This document shows, piece by piece, positions 1 through 8,711 of a stretch of 64,000 bases of DNA. A program made the position numbers and the translations under genes. The notes below the pieces were generated by a model. The model was not told the DNA's origin. It searched no databases and saw only the letters and a program-made list of their open reading frames with translations. Numbering within the stretch: position 1 is the first letter of the stretch; the number at the start of each line of letters is the position of its first letter. The stretch is from Effrenium voratum (Eukaryota; Sar; Dinophyceae; Suessiales; Symbiodiniaceae): contig CAUJNA010000592.1 in NCBI GenBank assembly GCA_963377175.1, forward strand, positions 108,563-172,562. Reading direction: 5' to 3'.

Positions 1-591
1 TGGCACATTTGTATCCGTGGGGGAGTATCTCTTATGGAAGCTCCCTTCTACTTCCGTTGAACCAACCGCGCGTGCAAAACATGTGGCTTCAAGGGGCGCA
101 ATCAGCCCTATTGGAGTTGGGGGGGGTCCTTCTTGAGGGAAGAAGGTTTGCGCAACACACCTCATCCATTCAAAGGAGCCAACCCACATGCGGTTTCCCG
201 CCGCAAGCCCATTTTTAATCCTTTTCCCAAGACTGCAGTAGTGGGTAGTTTCGGGGTTCCCGGTCCAACCTTCACGGCGTCCCCTTAAAGACACCCCAAT
301 ATGTGAGCATTCAACAAAGCTCCTGAATCCCTCACCCATCCCAGTCAGGCAGGAAGTTCGCCCAGCCGAATCCGTCCCACAAGAGAACCCATCCGCAACC
401 TGCCTTCCTTGTTTGTTTCTCGTTTGGGTAGGGGCCAAATTCACCAGTTCCGCAAAAGCCGGCCTCTCGCCCATCCCAGCCACCCCATCCATCTCTCCCC
501 CAGCCTCTCCCCAATCCCACCCCCTACCGGCCCTACCCCCTCCATCTCTCCCCGTGCTCGGGTCCCGTGCACCCCGTGCGCCCAAGTCCTG
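1..591. other. host intergenic or intronic DNA, no gene seen
   Basis: GC-rich host DNA to the left of the last visible ABC-F exon. The open frames around 400-590 are proline- and serine-rich with no recognisable motif. Because ABC-F proteins normally have two ABC modules, further exons of that gene would be expected here or beyond the left edge, but none is convincing. Confidence 0.5.
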
Positions 592-2163
592 CCAGTCCAG
601 GTGGTTGGTGGGCTCGTCCAGCAGCAGGACGTTGGGCTTCGCCTGCAGCGCCTTGGCCAGCGCCACCCGCATGCGCCAGCCGCCGCTCAGCAGCCGGGTG
701 GGCCGCTGCAGGTCCGCCGCCGAGAAGCCCAGGCCCTTCAGCACCGCCTCCGCCTGCGGAAAGACGCCCCAAGACGCACGCGCAAAGGACATGACACGAA
801 TGCCTACTTTTTGTTGACGGCAAGCAAGACAAAGCAAAGTGAAGCCTCTGGGCCTCTGGGTGACTGAAACATCGCCTTGGGGCCAATTGTGGTTGGTTCT
901 GCTCTTAGCGGGCTGATGCTTCTAAGCGGGCAAATGGGAAAGTCAAGCGGTTGTGGCTGTGGCTCCCATAATGGCCAGCCAACGTCCCAATGACAAGGTT
1001 TGACAACCACCCCTATGGTGGAGCAGCCATCTGAGTCTTGAAAAGCAAAACCTCGCAAGTAGGACCTCAAACATTTCGCCTTCCCTTCGAAGATCCCGCC
1101 TGGCCCTTCATTGCATCTGCTCCCAGCGCGTGCAGCCGGTTTCGGACGTCCGCCAAGAGGGCCGCCACCTGGGCCTGCACCTCCGGGGTGGCCTCCTCCA
1201 AAGGAAGGTTTCAGCGCCCAGTGGATGTGCATGGGGTTCAGACCCGAAGCCCATGGAGCTCTCCCCCATGGTCAGAAAAGGTATAGAGATCCCCGCTAGG
1301 CTCGTCAAATTGGCCACTGGGACTTTTGGGAGCTGCTCAAGTCAGGATGCTTGCCGAGACTGATCTATCGTTGGAGCAGGTGCTTAGCCCCTCCTCGCTC
1401 ACATCAGCCTGCAGGGCTTCGGCGGCTCGCTTCTCCGCATGCTCCGCCTCCAAGAGCGCCTCCCTTGCGGCCTTGCCCCGCAGGCCGCTGAGCTTGCTCT
1501 CGTACATGGCGGCCTTGAAAAGAGCCCGCTTGGCCTTGGTCGGCATTTAGACCTGTAGGATTCCCATCTCATCATGACTTTCAAGGGCGAAAATGATTGA
1601 AAAACGCACGAATTTGCGACGTTGCCGTCTCTTAATCACAGTGGCCATGAGGTGCACATGAGCGCGCATTGCCTTGACAGCGTCCACCACAGAGCCCTCG
1701 CCCAACTCCAAAGAAGCTTCCTCCTCAAGCAGATCGCTCAACTCCTTGTGGGCTGACACCACAGTGTCGACAGCCCGACGGTCGTCTCCCACGTCCTCCT
1801 GGTCCACCAAGAGCGTGACGCAGTTGGGCGGATATCCGGGAATCCGACCCGCCGCCATGGAGCGGAACAGGGTCGACTTGCCCGAGCCGTTGCGGCCTAC
1901 GAATCCATAACGCTGACCTGGAGAAAGCTTGAGGTGAGCATCCTTCAGCAAATCGCGGCCAGCCACGGAGATGCACAAATCATGGATGTCCACTTCTGCC
2001 ACTGCCGAGGTGATCTCATCTTCCACCGCTTCGCGGTGAAACCGTGAGACCCGAGCCCGCACTTCCACCGGGGCATCAGATGGTTTCCCAACGTCGTCCT
2101 TCTTCTGTGCGTCCTTCTCCTTTGCCTTCTTTGGTCGCGTCTTCGGCTTGGCCTTTGCACTGC
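592..2163 (-). CDS. host ABC-F family ATPase, partial, four visible exons
   Basis: Exons on the minus strand lie at about 2163-1673, 1534-1409, 1195-1121 and 753-592. The first encodes a basic lysine-rich start and the nucleotide-binding core with Walker [10 protein letters not shown]. The next two encode an alanine/glutamate-rich helical stretch typical of the part between Walker A and the signature. The last encodes the ABC signature [15 protein letters not shown] and Walker [17 protein letters not shown] proteins are soluble ATPases that act on ribosomes or translation factors (eIF2-alpha kinase activation, ribosome rescue). The exons join in frame at phase 0, each intron starting GC and ending AG followed by G. 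Only the first ABC module is present; the second must lie to the left or is lost. The true start is not defined and may be upstream of 2163. Confidence 0.8.
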
Positions 2164-3559
2164 CTCAAGCTTTTCATGAGGCAGGAGTCAGGCTAACCGC
2201 CTATGACCCATACTTGCTTGGGGACCCAGCCTTCCGGCACTGTTTGCTGTTCCTCCTCCCTGTCCTCCTCGGGGAGCGCGGCCTGAGACAAGGATGCCCA
2301 GTGCGATTGGTGTGCAGAACCACACAGGGCGCACCGCCTGCATCTGCAGGGGCTGAACAGGGTAACCAAGGCCTCCCGCGTGGCAAGGGCATACGATAAT
2401 AACTCTCAGCCATGCGCCGAAAACATCTGAGGCCGGTGGCTGGGCAGGGGCGTTGCCGTCTTCTCGGCCTTCTTCGCCTGGCGATTGCTGCCGGCGTTAA
2501 CCGCACAGCTCAAGGCCCAAGCGGTCCTCGCCGGTCAAGCCGAGAGCTTCGCAAAGGCGCTGCAGCCCAGGCTCCTGGTCGCGTGAGCGCACGTGGCGGG
2601 CCCAAAGACATGCGTGCAACGCGCTCAGATGGAGCCTCTTCCAGCCATCCCTCGCAGCACTCCCGCACCTCATCCTGCGGTGCAGCATGCGCACGAAAGG
2701 ACCTTCTGAGCAAGTGTGGCATGTGTTCAAACAGCGCGCTGAACACTACTTATGCAATGTGGTCCTGGGAGCTGGATTCCAGAAGCGCGGTGCACAGGTA
2801 GTCAATGACGGTCTCCTGCGACGGTGCCGCTCGGACCCAGCAACGAACAAGATCACCTAAGCGCTGGATATTTCTCCGCCGCACTTGTGTGGCCCATTCA
2901 GTTGTGTGGCGCTTCGTACTTGAAGCACATCACGAGGCGAATGCCGGCAAATAAACTACCTCTCCTGCTGCCTAAGGCAATCTCCATGCTTATCAGCAGG
3001 CAGCTAAGAAGACCCATGTGAGATACATACGCATGCATGCCTGCCTGGGGTTCAAGACCTGCACAAGGGCCCTGGTACTCCGAAGCACCTCTCCTCTGCG
3101 TGAGGCACCAGCTGCTGCAGCAGGACAGTGACTTCCCGCTCCGAGGCCGGCATGGGCGCTGATTGGCCCGGACACCGTGCGCCCGTTTGTATTTACAGTC
3201 TCTGGCCAAAGGCAGAGGCCCTTGGGGATGGGTAGGCTATGGCTGGCTACGGTCGTCAAGTGGCTCCTTTTCACTGGCTGGACCTGAAAATCGCCCTGCG
3301 CTGTCGTGCACTGGAAGTTCCTGGAGAACAAAGAGCAACAACTTTTCTCACTCTGCGGCTGGCAAATCAGCGTTTTGCGCCGGCTCGCCTGGGCCAAAGC
3401 CAGAAGCCTCAGATATCCTCAGCAACATCTTTTGAGCTACACCCTGCCTTTGTCCAAACCAGAAGGGTCTGGATAACCAGCGCTGTGCTGATTCTCCGCC
3501 TGTGCAAGGTCTCTGGTAACCAAAACCCCGGTGCGAGCCCCTTGCAAGGGCAGCTCTCC
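2164..3559. other. host DNA, no firm gene
   Basis: No recognised gene. An inverted repeat (GCCTCAAGC...GCATGAGGC type) sits near 2161-2183. A minus-strand stretch at about 2505-2735 has protein-like composition in two frames joined by a shift (acidic and arginine-rich, with REQ/RDQEPGLQRLCEALGLTGED-like text) and could be a decayed exon, but it shows no known domain. Confidence 0.35.
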
Positions 3560-3730
3560 GCCCAACCCTACTCCGACACACCTTTTTCGGATGCGAATAC
3601 CAGCACGTGTCACCGAACTTGCAGCAACCCCGCCAGTAGAAGGAACACATGGGCCTCGCATTTCCCGAGTCACCGTTGCTGGTCGGGGCATATTCATCCT
3701 GATAGGTCTCTGTAGGCCACTCATCATGGA
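3560..3730 (-). CDS. exon-like segment with CCCH zinc finger
   Basis: A minus-strand frame contains C-x7-C-x5-C-x3-H (CSFYWRGCCKFGDTCWYSHP), the spacing of CCCH zinc fingers that usually bind RNA. It is preceded by an acidic stretch (TETYQDEYAPTSN) and followed by a basic one. The frame is open beyond both ends, but outside this block the composition stops looking coding, so exon boundaries are guesses. It may be a single exon of a host RNA-binding protein, or a retrocopy fragment. No neighbouring exon of the same gene could be assigned. Confidence 0.45.
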
Positions 3731-4038
3731 AGTCAGGCCACCGACACACTTTGGAGTGATGGCACCAACACTGCGCGCAATAGCCCTTCCTTGGCCAGCA
3801 CAACCACAGGAGACAGCGTGGCAGCCATCCATATTCAAATGGGCGTTTCGTTGTTCCTGAAATGGCAAAGCCTTTTGGCACTCCAGGAAGCAAAGCCGCC
3901 TTGAAGAGGGGGGTTGCTTGCCTTTTGTTGTCCCATGCGTGAAAGTCATTGTCAGACCTGCAAGATGCAGGAGTCGACCAAAATCTAAGCAAACAATCAA
4001 AAGGGCTTCTTGCAACACAAAAAATATCAAACCGCTTG

Positions 4039-4063
4039 CAACACACACACACACACACACACC
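4039..4063. repeat. (CA)n microsatellite
   Basis: About twelve uninterrupted CA dinucleotides in host DNA. It creates the cysteine/valine run in a long minus-strand frame across 3437-4588, which is therefore unlikely to be one continuous protein. Confidence 0.95.
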
Positions 4064-4299
4064 GCCAAGGCGCATGGTCCCTGGGTCCAGCGCGCGACTG
4101 TCGCGCGTGCAGCTAAAGGCCGCGGTCCTGATGCTGCACTGCTCCTCAGTCGTGGCTGGAATGCCGCAGCTCAACCCGCGAAAATGAAACGTCGGCCGCG
4201 GCACGGCGTCGGGCACGGACCCCGGCCACACGCGGCCCTCGATGTCCACCAGCTCTTCCTTGAAGGTCCTGGGCTGCACATGTGCATTGTCGCAAGCGC

Positions 4300-4590
4300 G
4301 CACGCAGGACTCTCGCGCCCTATGGTGCCGCACAAGCGGCGAGCCCGGTGCAATCTGTTGCGGCAGGAAGCGGTCAAGGTGTTGCTTGATGAGCTCCACA
4401 TGGCAACGCACCTCGTCGCTTAAGCAAGGGTCTGTTGCCAAGTCAGGCACTGGGCAAATCCAACTGAGGCACATGAGGCCGACAGTGGCACAAAAGTCGG
4501 ATGCGCTGGCCCTTGGCAACTTCGCCCACCAGCAATTCCAAAGCACGTCGAACATCTTCACGCTTGAGGGCCTGCAGTTCCCACGCATCT
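4300..4590 (-). CDS. exon-like segments with CHC...RCH pattern (DUF4326-like)
   Basis: Two minus-strand pieces look coding. The first (4590 to about 4480) encodes ELQALKREDVRRALELLVG and then a segment ending RLLCHC. The second (about 4411 to 4360) encodes VRCHVELIKQHLDRFLP. Together they resemble the C-terminal CHC-x-P-x-x-CH-x-E/D pattern of DUF4326-type proteins, a small family of unknown biochemical role common in phages and some protists. An intron or a frameshift must separate the pieces, and I could not find a splice pair that joins them in frame with confidence. It could equally be a pseudogene. Confidence 0.35.
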
Positions 4591-4599
4591 GAGAGGAGC

Positions 4600-5194
4600 A
4601 ATGAGCGGGCCTTGGCGATTCCTTGGCTGGCTGTGGAAGGCTTCCTAACGAGGCATCGTTAGATGTTGTGTGTATTCAGAGTTTACCCATTTAAATACAG
4701 AGCAAAGCCAGTAGATGCTGGGATTTTGTCTGGAGTTCAAGTTGACACGCAAACATTGGTGGCGGCATCTCGTTGGCGCCATCGAAAAGTGGCCCAAGCG
4801 TTTTTAAGCAGCACTGCAGCCGTGTGGCGCTGCACCTCTTCGAGAAGTTCCCCCGAGCTCTCGCGCAAAACCACCTTGGGCAACTACCTACCCTCCCCAT
4901 ATTAGGTATGGGTCAAAATAACAAGGGTGCGGATTTATTTTGGGATTTGTTTTTTCGTTTTTTTTTGCTTGTTTTTGTTTTCCCCTCGTCCGGGCCAGTA
5001 AAATGTTGTATTTTACATCATTTTCTCGCGAAATTGACGCATTTTACACTAGCCCGTCAACATCCCCAGCATCGTTTTCAACATCCCCCGCATGTCCGAC
5101 CAACATCCCTAGCATCACCACCAAATCGTGACGGTCAAAGAAATGATGATTCAAGCAGGAGGGATCCCTGTAAAAAAAACAAAGTAGCGGGGGG
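4600..5194. other. host flank left of the provirus
   Basis: No gene. Contains a poly-T stretch (4950-4980) and a motif around 5003-5040 (TTTTCTCGCGAAATTG) that recurs on the far side of the provirus at about 29995-30013. The last ~70 bases (5130-5199) match one unit of the repeat family seen in tandem at 29592-29935, including TAGCGGGGGGGTTG directly before the insertion point. Confidence 0.7.
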
Positions 5195-5199
5195 GTTGG
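5195..5199. repeat. target-site duplication, left copy (GTTGG)
   Basis: GTTGG precedes the first TIR base and the same five bases follow the last TIR base at 29592-29596. A 5-6-bp duplication is what Polinton integrases produce. Joining the flanks with one GTTGG gives ...GCGGGGGGGTTGGGGGGCGG..., which matches intact copies of the host repeat at about 29686-29710 and 29783-29806. Confidence 0.85.
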
Positions 5200-5471
5200 A
5201 CCTACCAAAGGGCATGCCCCAGTTCAGATAAAATCCCCTCAGTCAACCACTTCAACCATATTAACCAACAGGGGCACGCCACCTCAACCAATTTTACCAC
5301 CTAAATCCCAAATTCCCAAAATCCCAAATATATTTTTCTAAAATTCCAAAATATATTTTTCCAAAATCCCAAATTCCCAAAATATATTTTCACAAAATCC
5401 CAAAATATAAAATCCCCATAATTTCAAAACATAAATCTTACAATGTTTTTATTGTAAGGTTTATGGGTTAA
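5200..5471. repeat. terminal inverted repeat, left
   Basis: About 272 bp, nearly identical to the reverse complement of 29319-29591, with a few substitutions and one-base indels in A/T runs. The outer part is mixed composition (AGTTCAGATAAAATCCCCTC...). The inner part is a run of degenerate CCCAAAATATATTTTTC-type repeats and ends in a stem-loop (5430-5465). Confidence 0.93.
5430..5465. terminator. stem-loop at inner edge of left TIR
   Basis: CATAAATCTTACAAT, a 6-base T-rich loop, then ATTGTAAGGTTTATG: a 15-bp stem with one G-T wobble. Related stem-loops at 27371, 28637 and 29325 each begin at or shortly after a gene stop codon, so a role in 3'-end formation is plausible. It would serve minus-strand transcripts coming from the methyltransferase. 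A replication or recombination role is an alternative. Confidence 0.5.
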
Positions 5472-5512
5472 ATTTAATCATAAATGAACATTTGTTCCTC
5501 CTTCCCAAGTTT

Positions 5513-5690
5513 CTGGGAGACCCTTCCCACATTTTACAAAATTGGGGAGACCCTTCCCACATTTTACAAAATTGGGCAGACCCTTCCCAAGTTTTTGGGA
5601 GACCCTTCCGGGAGACCCTTCCCAACTTTTTGGGAGACCCTTCCCCAGTTTTTGGGAGACCCTTCCCCAGTTTTGGGAGACCATTGTCAA
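5513..5690. repeat. subterminal GGGAGACCCTTCCC iterons
   Basis: Eight copies of GGGAGACCCTTCCC or close variants, starting near 5515, 5547, 5574, 5597, 5610, 5631, 5655 and 5676, separated by short T-rich spacers such as AAGTTTTT. The core is an imperfect palindrome (GGGA..TCCC). The GC content is out of place in the AT-rich element, and no counterpart lies inside the right TIR. Iterated palindromes near one end could bind a viral or host protein, but this is inference. Confidence 0.85.
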
Positions 5691-5707
5691 ACCCCAACTC
5701 AAATTCC

Positions 5708-6322
5708 TTAATCCACCAAACTCGTCAAAATCTCACAAATCAATTCAGCAGGTATTTTGTATAAATCTTCCTGCTTATGTATTACATAATTATCTCCCCA
5801 TTCTGCTTTAGTTTTTGATGGCAGTCGTTGCGCAGTTTCAATATGTTTATTATTCCTTATTTTTCCACAATCTCTATTACATAAATCTCTAGGTGTCCAA
5901 TTCGTAATGTTATTCCAAAGTCTAGTGCGTTTTCTGTAATTAAATCCATATTTGCAATAATCAACATCTTTAAAATCAAACTCATTCATAAACTCCTGAT
6001 TTTTTAATAATCCAGTTTGAGGATTTTCGATTACAAAATATTTAGGATTAAAATATTTGATAATCTCAATAGTTTTTAAAACTATACTATTAGCATATTC
6101 AATATTCCTAATTCCCCTAGTTTTTGCTACACTATATTCGGTGCACGGGGGACTGCTCCAAATAAAATCAAAATGGTTTCTGTCAAACTGCTTATAATCC
6201 CATTCCAAAATATCACAATTAATATCAGCATTTTTCAAGTCTAATGAGATGACATTATAACCGAGTGACTTTGCTATGGTTCCTACACTTCCAGTTCCAC
6301 TAAATAATTCTAATAAATTCAT
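5708..6322 (-). CDS. C5 cytosine DNA methyltransferase, small viral type
   Basis: 204 aa. Motif I LLELFSGTGSVG at residues 3-14 binds S-adenosylmethionine. SSPPCTEYS at 56-64 carries the catalytic Cys60 (motif IV, PCxxxS). FVIENPQTG at 96-104 is motif VI. YRKRTRLW fits motif VIII, and the C-terminal IPAELICEIL fits motif X. The protein is shorter than bacterial C5 enzymes (usually over 300 aa), with little room for a target-recognition domain, as in many phage and viral versions. It would methylate cytosine in DNA, possibly to mark or silence the element or resist nucleases (inference). It is the last gene before the left TIR, 30 bp downstream of its neighbour on the same strand. All key residues seem present. 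Confidence 0.88.
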   Translation of the reverse strand: MNLLELFSGTGSVGTIAKSLGYNVISLDLKNADINCDILEWDYKQFDRNHFDFIWSSPPCTEYSVAKTRGIRNIEYANSIVLKTIEIIKYFNPKYFVIENPQTGLLKNQEFMNEFDFKDVDYCKYGFNYRKRTRLWNNITNWTPRDLCNRDCGKIRNNKHIETAQRLPSKTKAEWGDNYVIHKQEDLYKIPAELICEILTSLVD

Positions 6323-6352
6323 ATTGTTTATTAGAATGATTTAGATAATGTT

Positions 6353-6682
6353 TTAGAAATATACATATTTATCATCTTCCTTAATAATCTTATAGTATTC
6401 TAATGTTTGTTCTTTTGGACTTTTGATTTGTCCCTTATTTAACATATCACAATATTTTTTACGCTTCGTGTCATAATCACCGCTGGGTCTGCCTATCCCT
6501 TTCTTTTCAAAGATTTTATCAATCTTTTCCTTCTTTTCATTGTTAGTTTTTGGTTCGTTTGCCTTTGCATCAAGTTTCTGGTCAATAGTTTTTATCATCT
6601 CGTACAACAGTTTAACATTTTTACTAACTGTCATTATTTTCTTTGATCGTTCAGCAATAGCATCATTCTCAACTTCAGACAT
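6353..6682 (-). CDS. hypothetical protein with GRP basic motif
   Basis: 109 aa, highly charged. The first half is predicted helical (KNVKLLYEMIKTIDQKLDA). The second half holds KKGIGRPSGDYDTKRKKYC, which resembles an AT-hook-like GRP core followed by a basic region, and suggests DNA binding. It starts 30 bp upstream of the methyltransferase and shares its strand, with an AT-rich TATATATTTATTTATAT-type leader just upstream of the ATG. Not recognised as any named family. Confidence 0.6.
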   Translation of the reverse strand: MSEVENDAIAERSKKIMTVSKNVKLLYEMIKTIDQKLDAKANEPKTNNEKKEKIDKIFEKKGIGRPSGDYDTKRKKYCDMLNKGQIKSPKEQTLEYYKIIKEDDKYVYF

Positions 6683-6722
6683 TTCTATATATATTTATTT
6701 ATATAATTATTTATTTAAATAT

Positions 6723-7056
6723 TTATTTATGCGTTTTATTATACAGTTTACCTGAATAATCTAATGTTATATATGTAAATAAATTATATTCTAACAGTCT
6801 TTCACCAATTTTATTGTTCATTTTTATTAAACCTTCCTCGTCACCTGTAATTTCAAAAAAACATCAATATTTTGTCAAATTTATCCGGTTTAGTTATACC
6901 TTTCATAAAATATTTATCCTTGAATTTAGCATCAAACCAATAAAAATATTCTTCGCTCAATTGTTTAGCAAAGTTTTCATCACCATTGAATAGGTCTTTA
7001 ATTTCTTCATCGTCAAAAGTTATAACTCTATGGTCTTCTCTATTCATAGTTGGCAT
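6723..7056 (-). CDS. hypothetical small protein, frameshifted
   Basis: Reads from ATG at 7056 for 67 codons to a stop inside a run of seven A (T on the coding strand) near 6855. Dropping one base of the run keeps the frame open to a stop at 6723-6725, about 111 residues in all. The N-terminal part is acidic (DDEEIKDLFNGDENF) and the shifted part reads ITGDEEGLIKMNNKIGERLL. No domain is recognised. The one-base homopolymer excess matches other breaks in this element. Confidence 0.55.
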
Positions 7057-7145
7057 TATGATTATACAAATAATTAGATATTTATTTATTTAATTATTTA
7101 TTTACAAAATTGATTTAATGTAAAATCTACTCTTTAAATACTAAT

Positions 7146-7592
7146 TTATCCACATTTTGTATTATAGTTGTGTTCCCAAGTTTCTTCACGTGAGTTTCCG
7201 TTGGTTTCTTTGGTTTTCATTGTATGAATTATTTTTATCAATCTTCCACATTTACACGGCAGGCACTTAATGTCAGCACCGTCTTTATCAACTGTGATTT
7301 CATTAGCGCGATTGTCTTGTCCTGTTTGTTCTACATACTGATAGTCGCTATAATCATAATTTTCCATTGCTGTTAGTCTGTCTTCAATCGTTTTTATATT
7401 TTCGTCCATTGTTTTACTAATTTCTTTCTGTGTTTCTTGGTGATTTTCTATTAATTCACTCATCTGTTCTTGTTTTCCTTTTTGTTCTTTTAGTGTCTTT
7501 TCAATTTTATCTTGTCCTTTTTTCTGGTCCTGCATTAATTTAACTATACTATTTTCTTCTTGCATTTGGTCATTAATTTTGCTTTTGACCAT
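7146..7592 (-). CDS. coiled-coil protein with C-terminal Cys motif, paralogue 1
   Basis: 148 aa. Residues ~10-75 are rich in Q, E, K and I with heptad-like spacing and are likely a coiled coil. The C-terminal part contains ITVDKDGADIKCLPCKCG, a possible metal-binding cluster. The next gene upstream (7695-8027) shares the VDKxGxxIxCxPC core. The two genes also share near-identical sequence just upstream of their starts (7590-7654 versus 8025-8090) and just downstream of their stops (AATGTAAAATCTACTC), so they look like a diverged tandem duplication. Confidence 0.6.
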   Translation of the reverse strand: MVKSKINDQMQEENSIVKLMQDQKKGQDKIEKTLKEQKGKQEQMSELIENHQETQKEISKTMDENIKTIEDRLTAMENYDYSDYQYVEQTGQDNRANEITVDKDGADIKCLPCKCGRLIKIIHTMKTKETNGNSREETWEHNYNTKCG

Positions 7593-7660
7593 TTATATTA
7601 ATATTTACATTTTTATTTTTGATATATTGTATTCCTAATTTTATTAATTCTAATGAACAA
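7590..7660 (-). repeat. leader duplication and gene remnant
   Basis: About 65 bp nearly identical to 8025-8090. In frame it encodes the tail LELIKLGIQY.KNKNVNIN found at the C-terminus of the 8005-8247 gene. This copy is therefore a leftover of that gene's 3' end, created when the downstream gene was duplicated with its leader. Confidence 0.75.
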
Positions 7661-7694
7661 TTGTTTAAATAATGTAAAATCTACTCTTTAAATA

Positions 7695-8027
7695 CTATGT
7701 TATTACCCTACTAAAACTAACATTGACTAAATGATCATTTGTTTCTATTGTCATATCTCCATCTTTCTTCTTCACTACACTCATTTCTTGATCTTTCTTC
7801 TTGACTGATAACATACATGGAATACATCTAATATTAACACCGCCTTTTTTATCTACTATTAATTCATTTTGAAAGTTCATAATATGATTACATTTGTCAC
7901 ATTTTATTTCTTTACACACACCTAATGATTTAACACTTGCTGTTGTTTCTTTCCGAGCTTCAATATCTGGCATTGGTCTTTCATTATCTAATATTGAATT
8001 TGATTTACTCTTTTTCTTTCTTGGCAT
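7695..8027 (-). CDS. Cys-motif protein, paralogue 2
   Basis: 110 aa. The N-terminus is basic (MPRKKKSKSN). The centre has EIKCDKCNHIMNFQNELIVDKKGG followed by NIRCIPC, giving CxxC...CxxC, a plausible zinc ribbon. It resembles the C-terminal half of the 7146-7592 product. Its start overlaps the end of the upstream gene by 23 bp, which suggests co-transcription. Function unknown. Confidence 0.6.
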   Translation of the reverse strand: MPRKKKSKSNSILDNERPMPDIEARKETTASVKSLGVCKEIKCDKCNHIMNFQNELIVDKKGGVNIRCIPCMLSVKKKDQEMSVVKKKDGDMTIETNDHLVNVSFSRVIT

Positions 8028-8247
8028 TTATATTAATATTTACATTTTTATTTTTGGTATATTGTATTCCTAATTTTATTAATTCTAATGTATAAAAGCA
8101 TACTTTCTTACATCTGTTGTCAGTTCTTATCACTTGTTCTATATTCTCTACTTCATCTATTATATCAATATAATCTGAATAACTCCTTTCCATATTAAAT
8201 AATACGATAAAATATTTTTTCATTTCTGTCTTTCTTTTCTTGTACAA
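8005..8247 (-). CDS. hypothetical small protein
   Basis: 80 aa, beginning MYKKRKTEMKKYFIVLF, with an acidic centre (DYIDIIDEVENIEQVI) and a lysine/asparagine-rich tail. No known domain. It overlaps the downstream gene, and its 5' end borders the 8241-8320 cruciform. A second initiation codon lies at codon 9 (MKKYF) and may be the real start, since the first eight codons fall in the structured region. Confidence 0.45.
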   Translation of the reverse strand: MYKKRKTEMKKYFIVLFNMERSYSDYIDIIDEVENIEQVIRTDNRCKKVCFYTLELIKLGIQYTKNKNVNININAKKEKE

Positions 8248-8447
8248 CTTGATAGAACTTGATAAGTTCTATCAAGTTCTAGAACTCTAGGAAAAAAGTT
8301 CTTTTTCCTAGAGTTGTACAGTTTTTTCATTGTATCGTCTTTATTCCATCTATATTCCACAAATTTATGATGATGTTTTGAATTTAGATGTTTAAATAAA
8401 TATTTGTCATCATAAGTTTTACCACAACTGCAATGGATAATAGTCAT
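8220..8447 (-). CDS. small CxCG zinc-finger protein
   Basis: 75 aa. IIHCSCGKTYDDKYLFKHLNSKHH fits C-x-C-x12-H-x4-H, a compact zinc finger that also occurs at the C-terminus of the GIY-YIG protein at 12539 (CPCG...HLKSTRH). The last third of the frame is encoded by the two hairpins of the 8241-8320 structure, so the true protein may end earlier or the structure may have inserted into the gene. It is transcribed away from the ATPase across a palindromic intergenic spacer. Confidence 0.5.
   Translation of the reverse strand: MTIIHCSCGKTYDDKYLFKHLNSKHHHKFVEYRWNKDDTMKKLYNSRKKNFFPRVLELDRTYQVLSSCTRKERQK
8241..8320. repeat. cruciform / three-way-junction palindrome
   Basis: An outer stem TGTACAAC (8241-8248) pairs with GTTGTACA (8313-8320). 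Inside are two perfect hairpins: a 15-bp stem AACTTGATAGAACTT with a 3-base loop (8246-8278), and a 14-bp stem AACTCTAGGAAAAA with a 5-base loop (8283-8315). The outer and inner stems share two or three bases. A GTTCTAGAAC palindrome lies between the hairpins. This could be a replication origin, a protein-binding site or a small palindromic insertion. Confidence 0.85.
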
Positions 8448-8450
8448 ATA

Positions 8451-8499
8451 AATAATAAGATGAAATAATTATTAAAAATAATTATTTGATCTTATTATT
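8451..8499. promoter_or_regulatory. 49-bp inverted repeat between divergent genes
   Basis: Two 23-base arms (8451-8473 and 8477-8499) differ from perfect complementarity at one position and are separated by AAA. The repeat starts 4 bp upstream of the 8447 minus-strand gene and lies about 210 bp upstream of the ATPase. The position suits a two-way promoter or an origin; neither is proven. The rest of the spacer (8500-8711) shows no gene. Confidence 0.75.
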
Positions 8500-8711
8500 T
8501 TCATGCATAATAGAATATTGGTGGGGCACAGCACTTGGGTTTTCATTGCACACGCGAGCAAGACACAAAACTAATTATCTTCAATGCTTATTGATTGAAG
8601 TTGATGAAAGAGCCTGTTCTACTACGATGGACACCATTCATATCATAGCAATGCTTTCATACAATAAATAATATTCAATTATTTTCTAAATATCTTTAAT
8701 ATTATTTTATT

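Noticed and set aside
3437..4588. A 383-codon open frame on the minus strand
   Set aside because: It runs through a (CA)n microsatellite, and the protein-like blocks (CCCH finger, ELQALKRED...) lie in other frames, so the long frame is accidental.
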